Below, piece after piece: positions 61,238 through 64,000 of a stretch of DNA of 64,000 bases. The DNA is taken from contig JBILGU010000002.1 in the NCBI GenBank assembly GCA_044350805.1, positions 1-64,000 of the forward strand, given 5' to 3'. The translations under genes and the position numbers were made by a program. This stretch comes from UBA6136 sp044350805 (GTDB lineage: Bacteria > Pseudomonadota > Gammaproteobacteria > Methylococcales > Methylococcaceae). The number at the start of each line of letters is the position of its first letter. Positions within the stretch are counted from its first letter, which is position 1. The notes under the pieces were generated by a model. The model was not told the DNA's origin, made no database searches, and saw only the letters and a list, made by a program, of their open reading frames with translations.

Positions 61238-63208
61238 TCAGGTGTTGCGTTCGTTATGGAAGCGCGACAGGGCCCACAGCGGGAAGAACTTATCGTAGCC
61301 GTGGTACTTCAGGTAGAAAACCTTCGGGAAGCCCGGGGCATTGAAGTAGCCGTCGTTCCAGTGACCGTTTTCATCCTGATTGCGGAGGAGATATTCAATT
61401 CCGCGCGCGACTTCCGGCGATTCCGTCTCCCCGGCCGCCATCAGGGCCAAAAGGGCGAGTGCGGTGTGGAAGGCCATGCTGGTATGGAATCGGCCGCGCT
61501 TGTCGCTGCGATCATCATGGTAGGTGAAGTTGTCTTCGCCCCAGCCGCCATCGCTGCATTGAACGCTCTTCAGCCAGTCCACGGCACGGCGAATGGAGGG
61601 GTCATCGTTGGGGACATTGGCCGTTTCATAACCCACCAGGACGGACCAGGTGCCATAGATATAGTTGGTGCCCCAGCGACCGAACCAGGAGCCATCCGCT
61701 TCCTGTTCATTGCGAAGATACTGGATGGCTTCTGCAATGACCGCTGCAAACTCAGGACGCTTTTCCTGGGCTTTGGCGAGGAACATGAGGCAGCGGCCGC
61801 TGACGTCGGAGGTCGGCGGATCCAGCAACGCGCCATGGTCGGCGAAGGGGATGTGATTCAGGTAGTACGCCGTGTTGTCGGCATCGAAAGCCCCCCAGCC
61901 ACCGCCATGCGACTGCATTCCCGCGATCCAGTTACCGGCTCTTCTCAAAGGCTCGGCAAACTTGGGGTTCTCCGCTTGCAAGAGGGCGTGAGCAACCACA
62001 GCAGAATCGTCCACATCGGGGTAGTAGGTGTTTTCAAACTGGAATGCCCAGCCCCCGCCTTCGACGTTCGGCCGACGAATGCGCCAATCCCCAGGGTGAT
62101 CGGTCAGCTGCTTGCTCGCAAGCCAGGTCAGTCCCCGATCCAGGGCGTCCAGAGTTCTTGCATCCTGATCGAGACGGCAGCTTTCCTGAAGCGCAAGACT
62201 CGTCAGGCCGGTATCCCAGATCGGGGAGACGCAAGGCTGGCAATAGGCTTCGTCGTCCTTGATGACCAGGAGTCGCTCGATGGATTCGTGGGCAATTTTG
62301 CGGTGGGGATGATCTTTTGCATACCCAAGGTAATCCAGCGCCTCATAGGCGTTGACCATGGCCGGGAAGATGGCCCCGAGGCCATCGACGCCATTCAGGC
62401 GCTCGATGAACCAGTCGCGGGCCTTGAGGGTTGCTTGTGCGCGGAGCTTTTTCGGAATGAAGCGCTCAAGGCTAAATCCGATGCGCTCGAGCCTAAGGAC
62501 CATCTTGCCCAAGGGCGTCTGAACGTGGGCGAAGTAATTGCGCTCAAGTTCAGGTTCAACGGTAAAGAGTTCGCGGACGTGGGTGCCTTGGGGGTTCCGC
62601 GCCGTGACCTTGTGGCTGCAGAGGATAAAGAGCGGCACCATGACAGTGCGTGACCAGTAGGCGACCTTGTCGAGGTGGAAGGGGAACCACTTCGGCAACA
62701 GCATGATTTCGACCGGGATGAAAGGGACTGCGCGCCAGGGCACCTGCTCGAACATGGCGAGCATGATGCGGGTGAAGACATTGGCCCGGGCGGCACCGCC
62801 CTGGCTCAGGATCCATTCTCGGGCCAGCACCATGTGCGGCGCATCCACGGAATCGCCTGCAAGCTTTAGTGCGTAATAGGCCTTGACGGTACAGCTGATG
62901 TCGCCAGGGCCCCCTGTGAAGAGGGAGTAGCTGCCATCTTCGCGTTGTCTTGCCCGAAGATACACCGCGATCTTGGCCTGGAGTTCGGGCTCGATTTCAT
63001 CCATGAAATGCATCATCAGGATGTATTCGGCCGGGATCGTGCAATCGGCTTCAAGTTCGAAGACCCAATAGCCATCCTGGTGCTGAAGACCCAAGAGGTA
63101 ATCGCGTGCGCGGGTCATCGCGCGACCGACAGGGTCAGTCGTTTTGCGACTAAAGATCGGCTGGAAGTAGGTCGCGGTTTCTGAAGGGTCGTGATGATCT
63201 TTGAACAT
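61238..63208 (-). CDS. shc: squalene-hopene cyclase
   Basis: A 656-residue monotopic membrane enzyme that cyclises squalene to hopene and diplopterol. The acid catalyst DVDD lies at residues 398-401 (TYYPDVDDSAVVAHALL). Several QW repeats are visible, for example QHQDGYWVF, QEADGSWFGRWGTNYIYG, QCSDGGWGEDNF and QDENGHW. GAFDADNTAYYLNHIPFAD is the conserved cavity region. The length is typical of bacterial Shc. It follows the squalene synthase gene by 58 bases in the same direction. Confidence 0.97.
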   Translation of the reverse strand: MFKDHHDPSETATYFQPIFSRKTTDPVGRAMTRARDYLLGLQHQDGYWVFELEADCTIPAEYILMMHFMDEIEPELQAKIAVYLRARQREDGSYSLFTGGPGDISCTVKAYYALKLAGDSVDAPHMVLAREWILSQGGAARANVFTRIMLAMFEQVPWRAVPFIPVEIMLLPKWFPFHLDKVAYWSRTVMVPLFILCSHKVTARNPQGTHVRELFTVEPELERNYFAHVQTPLGKMVLRLERIGFSLERFIPKKLRAQATLKARDWFIERLNGVDGLGAIFPAMVNAYEALDYLGYAKDHPHRKIAHESIERLLVIKDDEAYCQPCVSPIWDTGLTSLALQESCRLDQDARTLDALDRGLTWLASKQLTDHPGDWRIRRPNVEGGGWAFQFENTYYPDVDDSAVVAHALLQAENPKFAEPLRRAGNWIAGMQSHGGGWGAFDADNTAYYLNHIPFADHGALLDPPTSDVSGRCLMFLAKAQEKRPEFAAVIAEAIQYLRNEQEADGSWFGRWGTNYIYGTWSVLVGYETANVPNDDPSIRRAVDWLKSVQCSDGGWGEDNFTYHDDRSDKRGRFHTSMAFHTALALLALMAAGETESPEVARGIEYLLRNQDENGHWNDGYFNAPGFPKVFYLKYHGYDKFFPLWALSRFHNERNT

Positions 63209-63266
63209 GTTTCGCTTTTTCCCCTTGGAGGTTTGGCTTCTCAGGGTCGGATGTTAAATAGGGTGT

Positions 63267-64000
63267 CTATGCCGCTTGTTCAATCAAGGGAACGCCGCGC
63301 CCGGCCAAGGCGAAGGCGGTCTTGAGTCCCCAGTCACTGGAACGGAACAACCGGCTGGTGATAATGGTGGTCTTCACGGCTTTCCGGGTAATTTTGACCT
63401 CGGACGACGTGCTGAAATCAGGGTGGTGGGCAATTTTGCGCAACGTCAGAATCGCCATGCCGAGCGCCCACAGGCAAAACTCGCGCATGCCTTTTTCGTG
63501 AGCCGGAATCAGAAGCGTATACCGGAGCGCATTTTTAAGGTGGCCATGGGCCACGCCAATCAATTCTTGGAATCCGGACTTGAAGTGGGCATCGTTGTGG
63601 CCCGGCTTCAGGGTCTCCAGCGCGAATCCGCCGGTGCGATCGAAGACATCTTGCGGCAGCCAGCAGACGCCGCGATCATGATCGTCCCAGAGGTCCTTGA
63701 GGATGTTGGTCATCTGAAGGCCCTGACCGAACGAGACGGCGAGTCGCATCATCTCGGATTCGTGGGCGCGGATCTCTTCAGAGTAATGGCAGAAAAGACG
63801 CGTCAACATTTCGCCGACCACTCCGGCCACCACATAACAATAACGGTCATGATCTTTGAGGGTCGGAAGGCCTTTCTTAAGATCAAGACCCTGAAACTGC
63901 GCCATGCCCTCAGCCATGATTTCAACGCAAAGTCCCAAGGCGTCTTGCTGTGGGGCGGCAAATCCATGGGTGATTTGGATGACCCTCGGCAGCACTTTGA
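63267..64000 (-). CDS. squalene synthase, C-terminal part (start beyond the window)
   Basis: The frame stays open to the right edge, so the first part is missing; at least 244 residues are visible. RYCYVVAGVVGEMLTRLF and FGQGLQMTNILKDLWDDHDR, with the second aspartate-rich site, are the marks of farnesyl-diphosphate farnesyltransferase. The wording resembles the eukaryotic type and the Methylococcus-like bacterial enzymes more than the HpnC/HpnD route. It condenses two farnesyl diphosphates to squalene for the cyclase encoded next. A C-terminal membrane helix, as in eukaryotes, is not evident. Confidence 0.88.
   Translation of the reverse strand, partial: KVLPRVIQITHGFAAPQQDALGLCVEIMAEGMAQFQGLDLKKGLPTLKDHDRYCYVVAGVVGEMLTRLFCHYSEEIRAHESEMMRLAVSFGQGLQMTNILKDLWDDHDRGVCWLPQDVFDRTGGFALETLKPGHNDAHFKSGFQELIGVAHGHLKNALRYTLLIPAHEKGMREFCLWALGMAILTLRKIAHHPDFSTSSEVKITRKAVKTTIITSRLFRSSDWGLKTAFALAGRGVPLIEQAA

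Noticed and set aside
61256..62653. 465-codon open frame antisense to shc
   Set aside because: It mirrors the cyclase coding sequence and shows no family or start signal.

Overview
The window looks like chromosomal DNA of a methylotrophic, probably methanotrophic, proteobacterium (gamma most likely, beta possible). The evidence is two tandem MtdB-type methylene-tetrahydromethanopterin dehydrogenases, a hopanoid cluster (eukaryote-like squalene synthase, squalene-hopene cyclase, HpnG, HpnN, HpnO), an SAH riboswitch in front of ahcY, a four-cysteine FNR-type regulator, and enterobacteria-like housekeeping proteins (Cca with HD domain, DjlA, YajQ, RsmE, two-domain ArgA). The species cannot be named from the sequence alone.

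Layout. 0-1.9 kb: worn accessory DNA with a truncated tyrosine recombinase, an XRE-type regulator and a linked unknown gene. 2-29.5 kb: a large surface-glycan and glycosylation region. It holds a Wzx-like flippase, two TPR O-GlcNAc-transferase-type (SPINDLY-like) proteins, two TPR proteins with GT9-like C-termini, an O-antigen ligase/polymerase-like membrane protein, a Wzm/Wzt ABC exporter, a coiled-coil methyltransferase, GT4 glycosyltransferases and gmd/fcl for GDP-L-fucose. Embedded in it are a small secreted two-repeat protein with its own promoter and terminator (6.1-6.8 kb) and a coding-poor 1.3 kb stretch. That stretch begins, directly behind the terminator, with what reads as the 5' part of a class C group II intron.

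29.5-32.6 kb: housekeeping genes cca, purC and djlA. 32.6-41.3 kb: a second, leftward envelope cluster with two acyltransferase-3 proteins, a GtrA-fused membrane protein, a GT2 polyprenyl-phosphate transferase and a DUF2079-like protein. 41.5-49 kb: yajQ (+), then the leftward series metK - SAH riboswitch - ahcY - metF - bioA - rsmE - GT4, in which the activated methyl cycle is the core. 49.2-51.1 kb: the mtdB pair. 51.1-53 kb: a 58-residue membrane microprotein (51243-51419) behind a well-formed FNR-type promoter, the FNR-family gene itself, and a small secreted cysteine protein. 53-64 kb: a leftward run of squalene synthase (cut by the window edge), shc, hpnG, hpnN, hpnO, copC, copD and argA.

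How the parts fit: one-carbon oxidation (mtdB pair), methyl recycling (metK/ahcY/metF) and membrane hopanoids suit a C1-using bacterium. The first third is devoted to making, exporting and possibly attaching surface sugars. The most interesting unexplained items are the paired TPR glycosyltransferases beside an uncharacterised secreted repeat protein, the FNR-controlled microprotein, the 5'-only group II intron fragment, and the mtdB tandem with a structured leader.
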